Origin: Clostridium sp.
Lineage (GTDB): Bacteria; Bacillota; Clostridia; Clostridiales; Clostridiaceae
Direction of reading: 5' to 3'
NCBI RefSeq assembly: GCF_026168755.1
Contig: NZ_JAPFDR010000005.1
Span: 1-64,000, forward strand
DNA: 64,000 nucleotides
The notes beneath the pieces are model-generated. The model did no database searches and was not told the origin of the DNA. It saw only the letters and a program-made list of their open reading frames with translations. This document shows positions 32,286-41,407 of this stretch, one piece after another; position 1 is the stretch's first letter; each line of letters opens with the position of its first letter. The position numbers and the translations under genes were made by a program.

Positions 32286-32540
32286 TTGAAAGATTATATT
32301 GAAGAAAGAGTTTTAGAAGTTGCGCAGTATATAATTGACTCAAAGGCTACAATAAGAAAAACAGCAAAAGTATTTGGTGTAAGTAAGAGTACTATTCATA
32401 AGGATATGACTGAAAGGTTACCTAAAATTAATCCAGCAATAGCAGAACAAACACATTTAATATTGGAATTAAATAAATCAGAAAGACATATAAGAGGCGG
32501 AGAAGCTACAAAAATGAAATACAAGGAAAACGAATTATAA
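32286..32540 (+). CDS. spoIIID: Sporulation transcription factor SpoIIID
   Basis: The 84-residue DNA-binding protein modulates sigma-E genes in the mother cell. The helix-turn-helix is ATIRKTAKVFGVSKSTIHKD (about 23-42), and a basic C-terminal segment follows. The start is TTG at 32286 with TAAGGAGGTAGAG upstream. Placement before mbl is the conserved order. Confidence 0.96.
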   Translation: MKDYIEERVLEVAQYIIDSKATIRKTAKVFGVSKSTIHKDMTERLPKINPAIAEQTHLILELNKSERHIRGGEATKMKYKENEL

Positions 32541-32642
32541 AAATATTGAATGATAAATTCATTACATATATAATTATAGTAGGAATAAATTTGTAGAAAA
32601 AACAATTATTTTGAAATTATTATATATTTAGGAGTGAATTAA

Positions 32643-33677
32643 ATGTGGTTTTGGAAAAGTGGTAGCGATTTAGGAATAGATTTAGGAACAGCTACTGTAC
32701 TTGTTTATGTTAAGGGAAAAGGTATTTTATTAAAAGAGCCATCAGTTGTGGCTATTAATAAAAACAACAATAAAGTGTTAGCAGTTGGTGAAGAGGCCAG
32801 AAAAATGATTGGTAGAACACCAGGAAATATAGTTGCAGTCAGACCATTGAGGGACGGTGTTATTTCAGATTATGATATAACAGAAAAAATGCTTAAAGCT
32901 TTTATAAAAAAGGCATGTGGAAAAGGTAGAGTAATAGCTCCTAAAGTGATGGTATGTATACCATCTCAAGCAACTGAGGTAGAAAAAAGAGCTGTTGTAG
33001 ATGCAACAATGAACTCAGGAGCTAAAAGAGTACATCTTATAGAAGAACCATTGGCAGCAGCAATTGGTGCAGGATTAGATATAACTAAACCAGATGGGCA
33101 TATGATAGTTGATATTGGTGGTGGGACAACTGATATAGCTGTAATTTCATTAGGTGGAGTAGTTATAAGAGAGTCAATTAAGGTTGCTGGTGATAAATTT
33201 GATGAGGCAATTACAAGATATGTTAGAAATAGATATAAGATTCTAATTGGAGAAAAAACAGCTGAGGATTTAAAGGTGACGATTGGATCAGTATTTAAAG
33301 GATCTAGAAATTTAACGACTACAATGAAAGGAAGAAATTTAATCACAGGTTTACCTGATGAAATAGTTATTTCTACTGAAGAGTTAAGAGAAGCATTAAT
33401 GGAGCCTGTATCATTAATTGTTGATAGTGTAAAATCAGTGTTGGAGAAAACTCCACCAGAGTTATCTGCAGACATAATAGAAAAGGGAATACTAATGACC
33501 GGTGGTGGTGCATTAATTGATGGATTGGATAAGCTTATTGAAGAAAATACAGGTATATCAGTTAAAATAGCAGAAGATTCAGTTGAGGCTGTTGCAATAG
33601 GAACTGGTGAAGTTTTAAGTTATGTCAACAAATTGGACAACGATTTTTCAAGTAGAGAGATACAATTAATAAATTAA
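32643..33677 (+). CDS. mbl: MreB-family actin homologue (Mbl-like)
   Basis: The 344-residue bacterial actin guides lateral wall synthesis. Nucleotide-binding motifs are DLGIDLGTATVLVY, DIGGGTTDIAVIS and GILMTGGGALIDGLD. Position after spoIIID matches mbl of Bacillus, not mreB, which sits with mreCD. The name therefore rests on synteny. AGGAGTGAATTAA precedes the ATG. Confidence 0.9.
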   Translation: MWFWKSGSDLGIDLGTATVLVYVKGKGILLKEPSVVAINKNNNKVLAVGEEARKMIGRTPGNIVAVRPLRDGVISDYDITEKMLKAFIKKACGKGRVIAPKVMVCIPSQATEVEKRAVVDATMNSGAKRVHLIEEPLAAAIGAGLDITKPDGHMIVDIGGGTTDIAVISLGGVVIRESIKVAGDKFDEAITRYVRNRYKILIGEKTAEDLKVTIGSVFKGSRNLTTTMKGRNLITGLPDEIVISTEELREALMEPVSLIVDSVKSVLEKTPPELSADIIEKGILMTGGGALIDGLDKLIEENTGISVKIAEDSVEAVAIGTGEVLSYVNKLDNDFSSREIQLIN

Positions 33678-33704
33678 TTATTATGATATTTTTTATTAGA
33701 TAAC

Positions 33705-33740
33705 AAAGCTAGAAGTGATTAACTTCTAGCTTTATTTATT
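33705..33740. terminator. Bidirectional terminator between mbl and yyaC
   Basis: A perfect 12-bp stem AAAGCTAGAAGT/ACTTCTAGCTTT with a 5-base loop. It ends convergent genes and its 3' arm overlaps the yyaC stop codon. Confidence 0.75.
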
Positions 33741-34265
33741 AATTATAGTATTTAGATAATATGCGTGAATTAAGCCGTGAGAAATAATTTTTGCCATTTC
33801 AAATACCAAGTGAAGTCGTATACTCCTAGAGGTAAAAAATTCAGCAGTATCACTTGAGTCAATTATTCCTATTATTGAAGCAGTACCAACATCAGGTAAA
33901 GATTTTCCAACACCCTTTCCAGGATGAATTGGATAATCGCGAGTATGAATTTCCCCTATTGAGTTCGTGTCTCCTAAACATGCATCAATGCCTATTATAG
34001 AGGCATTAGGATGTATTTTGTTTATTTCAATTAACTTTTTGTCAAGATTTAGTGCATGAATAGGATCTTTTAATGTACCATATACAGGTAAAGGAAAATT
34101 ATGTTCTTCAAGAAATGTTCCGACTAATGGTCCCAAACAATCACCTACACATTTATCAGTGCCAATACAAACTATTATAGTATCAGAGTTAATATACTTT
34201 CTCATAAATTCAGCAATTTCATAGTATGCTAAATTAGATTTATAGTTAAATTTTCGTTTTATCAA
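33732..34265 (-). CDS. YyaC-family (DUF1256) spore protease-like protein
   Basis: The 177-residue protein belongs to the YyaC/DUF1256 family, distantly related to the GPR spore protease. Typical segments are IIVCIGTDKCVGDCLGPLVG, VYGTLKDPIHALNL, and GIDACLG near the middle. The track frame reaches back to 34439, but TTG 34265 follows AGGGGTGAATTAT and begins where the family does. The extra upstream codons are A/T junk. Role in spores is inferred from the family. Confidence 0.88.
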   Translation of the reverse strand: MIKRKFNYKSNLAYYEIAEFMRKYINSDTIIVCIGTDKCVGDCLGPLVGTFLEEHNFPLPVYGTLKDPIHALNLDKKLIEINKIHPNASIIGIDACLGDTNSIGEIHTRDYPIHPGKGVGKSLPDVGTASIIGIIDSSDTAEFFTSRSIRLHLVFEMAKIISHGLIHAYYLNTIINK

Positions 34266-34576
34266 ATAATTCACCCCTATCATGATAATAGATGAAAGAA
34301 TATCATATATAAAAATATATGATTGGAAATTTGACAATATAATTTTATTAGGAAAATAATATAGATTAACTTTCAATATAAAAATATTCTTGCAATTATA
34401 ATATATTTTTATAGGTACATATATGTTACTAAAATGCATAACCCAAGGCTAGTTTTACTTGCGTTAATATGTTGATTATTTTTCTAATAAAAAATGAATA
34501 TTGTATTTAAATAGAGAAAAAAAGAGAAAATAAGAGATAAATTAAAATAATATTGAAAAAACACTAAAAATAAGGG
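34266..34576. other. Gene-free stretch between yyaC and the tRNA array
   Basis: AT-rich sequence with the yyaC promoter region on the minus strand. I see no convincing gene or repeat. Confidence 0.5.
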
Positions 34577-34605
34577 TTGATTTATGTTAACTTTAATTAT
34601 ATACT
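34577..34605 (+). promoter_or_regulatory. Promoter of the tRNA array
   Basis: TTGATT (34577-34582), 17 bases, TATACT (34600-34605), about 60 bases before the first tRNA. Confidence 0.7.
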
Positions 34606-34665
34606 AGTCCTTGTCAGTTCGGCAGTAACATAACGAATGGCAATAAAGTTATTAATACAAGATAT

Positions 34666-34750
34666 GGGGGAGTTCCCGAGTGGCCAAAGGGGGCAGACTG
34701 TAAATCTGTTGCGATTCGCTTCGATGGTTCGAATCCGTCCTCCCCCACCA
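34666..34750 (+). tRNA. tRNA-Tyr (GTA), copy 1
   Basis: An 85-base class II tRNA with a long variable arm. The acceptor is GGGGGAG/CTCCCCC, the anticodon loop is CTGTAAA with GTA, and the 3' CCA is encoded. Confidence 0.97.
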
Positions 34751-34786
34751 TTAATAACTAAAGTAAATAAAATTAAATTGGAATAT

Positions 34787-34861
34787 GCTTCATTGGCTCA
34801 ATGGCAGAGCAGCTGACTTGTAATCAGCAGGTTGTTGGTTCGACTCCGACATGAAGCTCCA
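34787..34861 (+). tRNA. tRNA-Thr (TGT), copy 1
   Basis: A 75-base cloverleaf with acceptor GCTTCAT/ATGAAGC, anticodon stem GCTGA/TCAGC, loop CTTGTAA (TGT), and encoded CCA. Confidence 0.97.
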
Positions 34862-34864
34862 AAT

Positions 34865-34949
34865 GGGGGAGTTCCCGAGTGGCCAAAGGGGGCAGACTGT
34901 AAATCTGTTGCGATTCGCTTCGATGGTTCGAATCCGTCCTCCCCCACCA
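34865..34949 (+). tRNA. tRNA-Tyr (GTA), copy 2
   Basis: Identical in sequence to copy 1, starting three bases after the first tRNA-Thr. Confidence 0.97.
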
Positions 34950-34973
34950 TTTAAAATTTAATTTTATTGATAT

Positions 34974-35049
34974 GGAAGCATAGCTCAGCTGGGAGAGCAT
35001 CTGCCTTACAAGCAGAGGGTCACAGGTTCGATCCCTGTTGTTTCCACCA
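34974..35049 (+). tRNA. tRNA-Val (TAC)
   Basis: A 76-base cloverleaf with acceptor GGAAGCA/TGTTTCC (one G-U), loop CTTACAA (TAC), and encoded CCA. Confidence 0.97.
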
Positions 35050-35054
35050 AATAA

Positions 35055-35129
35055 GCTTCATTGGCTCAATGGCAGAGCAGCTGACTTGTAATCAGCAGGT
35101 TGTTGGTTCGACTCCGACATGAAGCTCCA
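35055..35129 (+). tRNA. tRNA-Thr (TGT), copy 2
   Basis: Identical to the first tRNA-Thr. Only five bases separate it from tRNA-Val. Confidence 0.97.
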
Positions 35130-35134
35130 AATAA

Positions 35135-35219
35135 GGGGGAGTTCCCGAGTGGCCAAAGGGGGCAGACTGTAAATCTGTTGCGATTCGCTTCGATGGTTCG
35201 AATCCGTCCTCCCCCACCA
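35135..35219 (+). tRNA. tRNA-Tyr (GTA), copy 3
   Basis: Identical to copies 1 and 2. It is the last gene of the array, and the terminator stem begins at its final A. Confidence 0.97.
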
Positions 35220-35251
35220 AAGCATGGTATTAACCATGCTTTTATTTTTTT
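35219..35251 (+). terminator. Intrinsic terminator of the tRNA array
   Basis: Stem AAAGCATGGT/ACCATGCTTT with loop ATTA, followed by TATTTTTTT. Confidence 0.92.
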
Positions 35252-35295
35252 AAATAATTTAAGTTTCATATTAAAAATCATGTATATAATTACTA

Positions 35296-35324
35296 TTGAC
35301 ATAGTATGAATATATTGTTAAAAT
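35296..35324 (+). promoter_or_regulatory. metK promoter
   Basis: TTGACA (35296-35301), 17 bases, TAAAAT (35319-35324) with an extended TG. It starts RNA about 20 bases before the SAM riboswitch. Confidence 0.8.
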
Positions 35325-35351
35325 ATTCAATGAATAAAACTTGATATTAGT

Positions 35352-35540
35352 TCTTATCCAGAGAGGTGGAGGGAAAAGGCCCTATGAAACCCGGCAACCT
35401 ATTAATAAGTTAAAGGTAAGAAGTAAGAGTTAATAGTTAAAAGCTAAGTTTTTAAAACTTATGTTAAATCTATTATTTATTACTTATTGACTATTAGTGT
35501 GGTGCAAATTCCTGCATAAAGTTATTTTTGCAAGATAAGA
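35352..35540 (+). promoter_or_regulatory. SAM-I (S-box) riboswitch of metK
   Basis: P1 pairs TCTTATC (35352-35358) with GATAAGA (35534-35540). The core motifs AGAGAGGTGGAGGGA, GGCCCTATGAAACCCGGCAACC and GGTGCAAATTCC are present (second read in parts). The P3 arm is enlarged by roughly 100 bases of A/T-rich, self-complementary sequence. Binding of S-adenosylmethionine should favour the terminator at 35560-35588 and shut off metK, a product-feedback loop. Confidence 0.96.
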
Positions 35541-35559
35541 AAGACCTTAGATAATTTTA

Positions 35560-35588
35560 GTCTCTTCTATCTTGAAGAGGCTTTTTTT
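35560..35588 (+). terminator. Riboswitch-controlled terminator before metK
   Basis: Stem GTCTCTTC/GAAGAGGC (one G-U) followed by seven Ts. It is the expression platform of the SAM riboswitch. Confidence 0.85.
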
Positions 35589-35632
35589 ATTGCTTAGAAT
35601 TAATATCAAAAAATGAAAGGAGCTAAGCAAAA

Positions 35633-36808
35633 ATGAAAAGATTATTTACTTCAGAATCAGTAACAGAAGGGCATCCAGATAAAATATGTGATCAAATATC
35701 AGATGCAGTTTTAGATAATATACTAGAAAAGGATCCTATGGCAAGGGTTGCTTGTGAAACAGCAGTAACAACTGGTATGGTATTAGTAATGGGAGAAATA
35801 TCAACATCTTGTTATGTAGATATTCCTAAATTAGTTAGAAAAACAATAAGAGAAATAGGATATGATAGAGCAAAATACGGATTTGATTGTGATACATGTT
35901 CAGTTTTAACATCTATTGATGAACAATCAGGGGATATTGCTATGGGGGTTGATGAAGCGTTAGAATCTAGAGTTGGTGAAAAGGATGATGTTGAAGCTGT
36001 TGGAGCTGGGGATCAAGGTATGATGTTTGGTTTTGCTACTAATGAAACACCAGAATATATGCCATCACCAATAGCTATGGCACATAGATTATCTAGAAGA
36101 TTAACAGAAGTAAGAAAAAATAAAACTTTACCTTACTTAAGACCAGATGGGAAAACTCAAGTAACAGTAGAATATGATGATAATAGAGTTGTTAGAATTG
36201 ATGCAATAGTAATTTCTACTCAACATGATGATCATGTTACTCAAGAACAAATAAGAGAAGATTTAATGGAACATGTTATAAAGGCTGTTATTCCAGATGA
36301 ATTATTAGATGAATCAACTAAGTACTATATAAATCCAACAGGAAGGTTTGTTGTTGGAGGTCCACAAGGTGATAGTGGATTAACTGGTAGAAAAATTATA
36401 GTTGATACTTATGGAGGATATGGAAGACACGGTGGTGGTGCATTCTCAGGAAAAGATCCAACAAAGGTTGATAGATCAGCAGCATATGCAGCAAGATGGG
36501 TTGCTAAGAATTTAGTTGCAGCAGGAGTTGCTGATAAGTTAGAAATACAATTAGCTTATGCAATAGGTGTTGCAAAACCAGTTTCTATTGAAGTAGATAC
36601 TTTTGGAACAGGTAAAATTTCAGATCAAGAAATAACAAGTATTGTTGAAAAAGTATTTGATTTAAGACCAGGAGCAATAATAAGAGATCTTGAATTAAGA
36701 AGACCTTTATATAGACAAACAGCTGCTTATGGACATTTTGGAAGAAATGATTTAAACCTTCCATGGGAAGAATTAAATAAAGTAGAAGAAATTAAAAAAT
36801 ATCTATAA
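35633..36808 (+). CDS. metK: S-adenosylmethionine synthetase
   Basis: The 391-residue enzyme makes SAM from methionine and ATP. Motifs are [17 protein letters not shown] at the start, [10 protein letters not shown] (about 120-130), and the P-loop-like [19 protein letters not shown] (about 260-280). It begins behind AAAGGAGCTAAGC and is controlled by the riboswitch above. A terminator separates it from convergent nagA. Confidence 0.98.
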   Translation: MKRLFTSESVTEGHPDKICDQISDAVLDNILEKDPMARVACETAVTTGMVLVMGEISTSCYVDIPKLVRKTIREIGYDRAKYGFDCDTCSVLTSIDEQSGDIAMGVDEALESRVGEKDDVEAVGAGDQGMMFGFATNETPEYMPSPIAMAHRLSRRLTEVRKNKTLPYLRPDGKTQVTVEYDDNRVVRIDAIVISTQHDDHVTQEQIREDLMEHVIKAVIPDELLDESTKYYINPTGRFVVGGPQGDSGLTGRKIIVDTYGGYGRHGGGAFSGKDPTKVDRSAAYAARWVAKNLVAAGVADKLEIQLAYAIGVAKPVSIEVDTFGTGKISDQEITSIVEKVFDLRPGAIIRDLELRRPLYRQTAAYGHFGRNDLNLPWEELNKVEEIKKYL

Positions 36809-36811
36809 AAC

Positions 36812-36849
36812 AAAGCGAGATACAAATAGTATCTCGCTTAAATTTTTTT
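36812..36849. terminator. Terminator between metK and nagA
   Basis: Stem AAAGCGAGATAC/GTATCTCGCTTA with a 5-base loop, followed by a T run on the plus strand. Confidence 0.88.
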
Positions 36850-37987
36850 ATAAGTTATTATAAACTATTTCCCCACCAACTATAGTCATTTTAACATCTA
36901 TGTTTTCATCAAAAATAGTTAAATCAGCATCAAAGTTTTCTTTTATTTGACCTTTTCTATCATCGACTCTACAGTATTTAGCACCGTTATAAGAAGCCAT
37001 TTTAACAATTTCATATAATGGATAATCTGTATTATCATATATATTTTTAACAGCTCTATTTAATGTTAATATTGAACCAGCTAAGGCACCATTTTCTAAT
37101 CTTGCAGCACCATTTTTAACGATTACAGGTTGCCCACCTAAAGCATATGTACCGTCAGGCATTCCGCAAGCACACATTGCATCTGTTACAAGTAAAGTTT
37201 TATCAGTTCCTTTTTGTTTATATGCAACTCTTAAAGATGGATATGATATATGAATACCATCAGAAATAGTTTCAGTAGTTATATCTGAATCAAAAGTTGC
37301 TCCAACTACACCAGGTTCCCTATGAGTAAATCCAGTCATAGCATTAAATAGGTGAGTGGAATGACAGAAGCCGTGTTTTATACCATCGATAGCTTGTTCA
37401 TAAGTTGCTTTAGTATGTCCCATAGAGCAACGAATTCCTTTAGATGATAAAATTGAAGCAAGCTCTTTAGCTCCTTCAACTTCAGGTGCCATAGTAATTG
37501 AAACTACTGCATCCATGGCATTACCAGTCATTAATTCAAAGTTTTCATATGAAGGTGCTATTAAGTAGTTTGGATTTTGTGCACCTATTGCACTAGGACT
37601 GATGAAAGGACCTTCTAAGTGAGCACCTAAAACAATAGCACCATCGGTTCCCTCTATTTTTGCTTTTTTTATAGAAATCATAGATTTCAATATGTCATCA
37701 GCAGACATAGTCATTGTTGTTGGAGTAAATGATGTTGTACCATATTTACAAATAGTTTTTGATATTTCATTAATTGATTCAAATGTTCCGTCCATTGTAT
37801 CATGACCGCCGGCACCGTGAATATGAATATCGACAAATCCGGGAGAAACATATAAACCTTTACAGTCTATCGTGTTTTGAATGTTGATTTCAGATGGATT
37901 AATTTCTTTAATTATACCGTCTTCAATTAATATTGAGCCTTTTTCGATTCTATCTAAAAAGACTATGTTGCAATTTTTTAATAACAT
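36848..37987 (-). CDS. nagA: N-acetylglucosamine-6-phosphate deacetylase
   Basis: The 379-residue amidohydrolase-fold enzyme turns GlcNAc-6-P into GlcN-6-P, used in amino-sugar catabolism and wall recycling. The metal ligands are seen in PGFVDIHIHGAGGHD, HLEGPF (Glu), CSMGHTKAT and HLFNAM. DAMCACGMPDG contains the catalytic Asp region. TGGAGGGAATTTAA precedes the ATG. nagB is not adjacent in this window. Confidence 0.96.
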   Translation of the reverse strand: MLLKNCNIVFLDRIEKGSILIEDGIIKEINPSEINIQNTIDCKGLYVSPGFVDIHIHGAGGHDTMDGTFESINEISKTICKYGTTSFTPTTMTMSADDILKSMISIKKAKIEGTDGAIVLGAHLEGPFISPSAIGAQNPNYLIAPSYENFELMTGNAMDAVVSITMAPEVEGAKELASILSSKGIRCSMGHTKATYEQAIDGIKHGFCHSTHLFNAMTGFTHREPGVVGATFDSDITTETISDGIHISYPSLRVAYKQKGTDKTLLVTDAMCACGMPDGTYALGGQPVIVKNGAARLENGALAGSILTLNRAVKNIYDNTDYPLYEIVKMASYNGAKYCRVDDRKGQIKENFDADLTIFDENIDVKMTIVGGEIVYNNL

Positions 37988-38164
37988 TTAAATTCCCTCC
38001 AGTTTAATGTTTAACTATTTAATAATAGTTAATAGTAATTAATAAATAAAATATAAGTATTTAATTTAAATATAAATGTATAATTTAAATTAAACAATGA
38101 AAAATTTACTTATGATATAATTATATAATATTAATAAGTAAAATAAAATGTTTGGAGCGATAAT

Positions 38165-40396
38165 ATGGAAATATTAGAGGGCTTAGTAGAAGCAATAATA
38201 TTTAAGAGCGAAGATAGTGGATATATAGTAGCAAAAATAACGGCAAATAAAGAAGTAGTAACAATTGTTGGAATAATGCCATTAATAAAAGAAGGACAAC
38301 AAATAGAAATAAAGGGAAATTGGATAAATCATAAACAGTTTGGTAGACAATTTAGTGTAGAAGAATACAAAGAAATTCTTCCAACATCAGCAAAAGAGAT
38401 TGAAAAATATTTAAGTACGGGAATAATTCATGGTATAGGTCCTGTTACTGCTAAGAAGATAGTTAAGGCATTTGGAGTAGAAACATTAGACATACTGGAT
38501 AATAATATTGAACGATTAAAAGAAGTTGAGGGAATTGGGGAAAAAAAATTTAATATAATATATGAATCTTATCTTGAAAGTAAAGAGCTAAAAGATATTA
38601 TAATGTTTTTTCAAAAGCATGGAGTTACAATAAACCAATGTTTGAAAATTTACAAAAAGTTTGGTCCAGATTCTATAGATATAGTTTCAAAAAATCCATA
38701 TATATTAAATGATGAAATATCAGGTATTGGTTTCTTAACATCTGACAGAATTGCAAAAAGCTTAGGTATTGAACCACAATCAGATTTTAGAATTCAAAGT
38801 GGAATAAGATATGTTTTAAATAATTTTTCAGGACTTGGAAATACATATATGCCTAAAGATAAATTAATTGCAGAATGTCAAAAGGTTTTAATGGTTGATA
38901 AAGAGTTAATAGAAGCTAATATATACAATAGTGTTTTAGAGGGAAAGATAAAGGTAGAAAAAATTAATGATGTTGAGGCAGTATATTCATTACCATATTA
39001 TTTTTGTGAATTAGGTGTTACAAATAAGATTATTACTTTAAGTATAGAGAATTTTCAAACCATAAATTCAGATATTTCTTTTGAGATATCAAGTTTTGAA
39101 AGTAAAAATAATATTAAATTTGCTGATTCTCAGAAAGGTGCTATAATCGGAGCTTTTGAAAATGGAATTGAAATAATAACTGGGGGACCTGGTACTGGAA
39201 AAACTACAATAATTAAATGTATAATAGAAATATATGAAAATAATGGAATGAAAGTTCTTTTAGCAGCACCAACAGGAAGAGCGGCTAAAAGAATGACAGA
39301 ATCAACAGGGCGTGAAGCGAAAACGATACATAGATTACTAGAGATGGGAGTAAGTGATGATGAAAATTCATTCTTTGGAAAAGGTGAAGGTGAACCGTTA
39401 GAAGGAGATGTAATAATAATTGATGAAGCATCTATGATTGATATAATGCTTATGAATAGTCTATTAAAAGCTATTAAATTAGGTACAAGAGTTATTATAG
39501 TTGGAGATGTAGATCAATTACCATCAGTAGGGCCTGGAAATGTATTAAGAGACTTAATAAATAGTGATTTTATTAAAGTAGTAAGATTAAATGAAATTTT
39601 TAGGCAAGGAAAAGAGAGTATGATAATTTTAAATGCTCATAGAATAAATAATGGCGAGTTACCATACTTAAATAAAAAAGGTGGAGACTTCTTTTTTGAT
39701 AATAGAGAAGATAATGAAAATATTTTAGCTACTATATTAGACTTAGTAAATAGAAGATTACCAATGTTTAATTCAAAATGGAATAAGGTTAGAGATATTC
39801 AAGTATTATCACCTACTAGAAAGGGAATCTTAGGAGTAGAAAATTTAAATAATGAACTTCAAGCTATTTTAAATCCACCTGATAAATATAAAAAGGAAAA
39901 GAAGGTTAAAGATTTTATTTTTAGAGTTGGCGATAAAGTAATGCAGACTAAAAATAATTATTCTTTAAAGTGGAATAGGATAGGTGGATATGGTGATAAT
40001 GAAGGTGTGGGTGTATTTAATGGAGATATGGGATTTATAGAATCAATTGATGAAGAAAGTAGAACAGTAACTGTTGTTTTTGATGATGAAAGAAGAATTG
40101 TTTATGATAATGTATATGTAGAAGAATTAGAGCTAGCATATGCTATAACAATACATAAAAGTCAGGGAAGTGAATTTAAGGTAGTAATTACACCTGCTTT
40201 TATGGGATCAGCCTTCTTAATGAATAGAAATATATTATATACAGGAATAACTAGAGCAAAGGAACTTGTAGTAGTGGTTGGAAATCAAAAAGCACTAAAA
40301 TATATGGTTGATAATACAAATAGTATGGAGAGATATTCATCATTAAAAGAGAGAATTTTAGATATTGTATCTGATGATAAAATAAGTGAAGAATAG
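38165..40396 (+). CDS. recD2: RecD2-type DNA helicase
   Basis: The 743-residue superfamily 1B helicase acts in DNA repair and replication fork maintenance. It has an N-terminal OB-like domain (about 1-75), helix-hairpin-helix segments (about 85-190), and the motor core from Walker A ITGGPGTGKTTIIK (about 340) through VIIIDEASM, VIIVGDVDQLPSVGPG and the final YAITIHKSQGSEF. It is the RecBC-independent form found in Firmicutes. GGAGCGATAAT precedes the ATG. Confidence 0.94.
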   Translation: MEILEGLVEAIIFKSEDSGYIVAKITANKEVVTIVGIMPLIKEGQQIEIKGNWINHKQFGRQFSVEEYKEILPTSAKEIEKYLSTGIIHGIGPVTAKKIVKAFGVETLDILDNNIERLKEVEGIGEKKFNIIYESYLESKELKDIIMFFQKHGVTINQCLKIYKKFGPDSIDIVSKNPYILNDEISGIGFLTSDRIAKSLGIEPQSDFRIQSGIRYVLNNFSGLGNTYMPKDKLIAECQKVLMVDKELIEANIYNSVLEGKIKVEKINDVEAVYSLPYYFCELGVTNKIITLSIENFQTINSDISFEISSFESKNNIKFADSQKGAIIGAFENGIEIITGGPGTGKTTIIKCIIEIYENNGMKVLLAAPTGRAAKRMTESTGREAKTIHRLLEMGVSDDENSFFGKGEGEPLEGDVIIIDEASMIDIMLMNSLLKAIKLGTRVIIVGDVDQLPSVGPGNVLRDLINSDFIKVVRLNEIFRQGKESMIILNAHRINNGELPYLNKKGGDFFFDNREDNENILATILDLVNRRLPMFNSKWNKVRDIQVLSPTRKGILGVENLNNELQAILNPPDKYKKEKKVKDFIFRVGDKVMQTKNNYSLKWNRIGGYGDNEGVGVFNGDMGFIESIDEESRTVTVVFDDERRIVYDNVYVEELELAYAITIHKSQGSEFKVVITPAFMGSAFLMNRNILYTGITRAKELVVVVGNQKALKYMVDNTNSMERYSSLKERILDIVSDDKISEE

Positions 40397-40414
40397 ATAA
40401 ATGGAGTCGATACT

Positions 40415-41407
40415 ATGAATTATAAGGAATTGAGTAATGCTTTTAAGAAAATAAATAAATGGTATGAAAAAAAAACGAAAGTACTAAATCTAAAGACAAG
40501 ACCTTTCAATTCTATAGAAATTTTTTCTAATATAATAAATAAAGTTTTACATGAAAATAAAAATATTTTATATGTATTTTGTAGCGAAGAGAAGGAGTAT
40601 ATAAAAGTAAGAATTAATGGGATATATGAATTTTTATATAAGACTATAAGTAGCAAGCAATTAGAGAATAACATACACTTCGTGACTATAGGAGATATAG
40701 AAGATATAGACGAATCTTATGATTTAGTTATAGTTGATGATATAAGTTTATTTTCAAAAATAAGTAGTGAATATATTAGAGAGTCTATAGAAAATATTTA
40801 TTGGAAAAGTAGCAAAATTATAATTTATTCAAGTGAATATATTTTTCCCATAGGTGAGAAAATTGAACTACCTTATATATTATCAGATGAGCCTATGGTA
40901 GAACCAAGATTAATGAGTACTAGAATACGTTTGGAAGAAAATATACCTCTATCTTTATTTGAGTACTTTAAGTGGTTTAAGGAAAGTAAAAGAATAGTAT
41001 TAGTAGTTGTACCATCCGAAGAAAAATTGAATAAAGTTTATAATCATTACTATAAGGTGTTAAGAGAGTTAGATATTAGAGTAGTTAGGTATACTAAAAA
41101 TCAAGGTTTTAATTTTATAAAAGAAATTATGGATGGATATAGTGATTCATTATTTATAGTTACAAATAATTGTGGTCAATATATGAATAATATTTTAAAT
41201 TTAAATATAATAATATTATTTGCTGATGATATCTACTATTCATATAAAAGGATAGTTTATATGTGTGCTTCACTTGATAATAGTAGAGAAATTCAATCAG
41301 AACTAATAATGGTTTCACGGGAGATTTCCCAAGATATGGACTATGCAAGAAGTATTACTAGGGAATTTAATAAGAGATTATGGGAAAAGAAATATTTAAA
41401 ATTATGA
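40415..41407 (+). CDS. ComFA-like protein lacking helicase motifs
   Basis: The 330-residue protein sits where comFA lies, directly before comFC. ComFA is a DEAD-box ATPase for DNA uptake in competence. Here I find no Walker A and no GRxGR motif. Traces remain: YDLVIVDDISLF (about 102-113) where Walker B would be, the RIVLVVVPSEEK region (about 193-204), and DSLFIVTNN (about 244-252) in place of the VTTTILERG motif. It is shorter than ComFA and intact as a reading frame, so it may keep a non-ATPase role. The homology call is by position and faint motif pattern. Confidence 0.65.
   Translation: MNYKELSNAFKKINKWYEKKTKVLNLKTRPFNSIEIFSNIINKVLHENKNILYVFCSEEKEYIKVRINGIYEFLYKTISSKQLENNIHFVTIGDIEDIDESYDLVIVDDISLFSKISSEYIRESIENIYWKSSKIIIYSSEYIFPIGEKIELPYILSDEPMVEPRLMSTRIRLEENIPLSLFEYFKWFKESKRIVLVVVPSEEKLNKVYNHYYKVLRELDIRVVRYTKNQGFNFIKEIMDGYSDSLFIVTNNCGQYMNNILNLNIIILFADDIYYSYKRIVYMCASLDNSREIQSELIMVSREISQDMDYARSITREFNKRLWEKKYLKL

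Noticed and set aside
32966-33475. 169-codon minus-strand ORF
   Set aside because: Shadow of mbl. Composition is that of a reversed coding strand.
35066-35309. ORFs on both strands over the tRNA array
   Set aside because: They run through tRNA-Thr and tRNA-Tyr. Their apparent matches to short hypothetical proteins would be tRNA artefacts.
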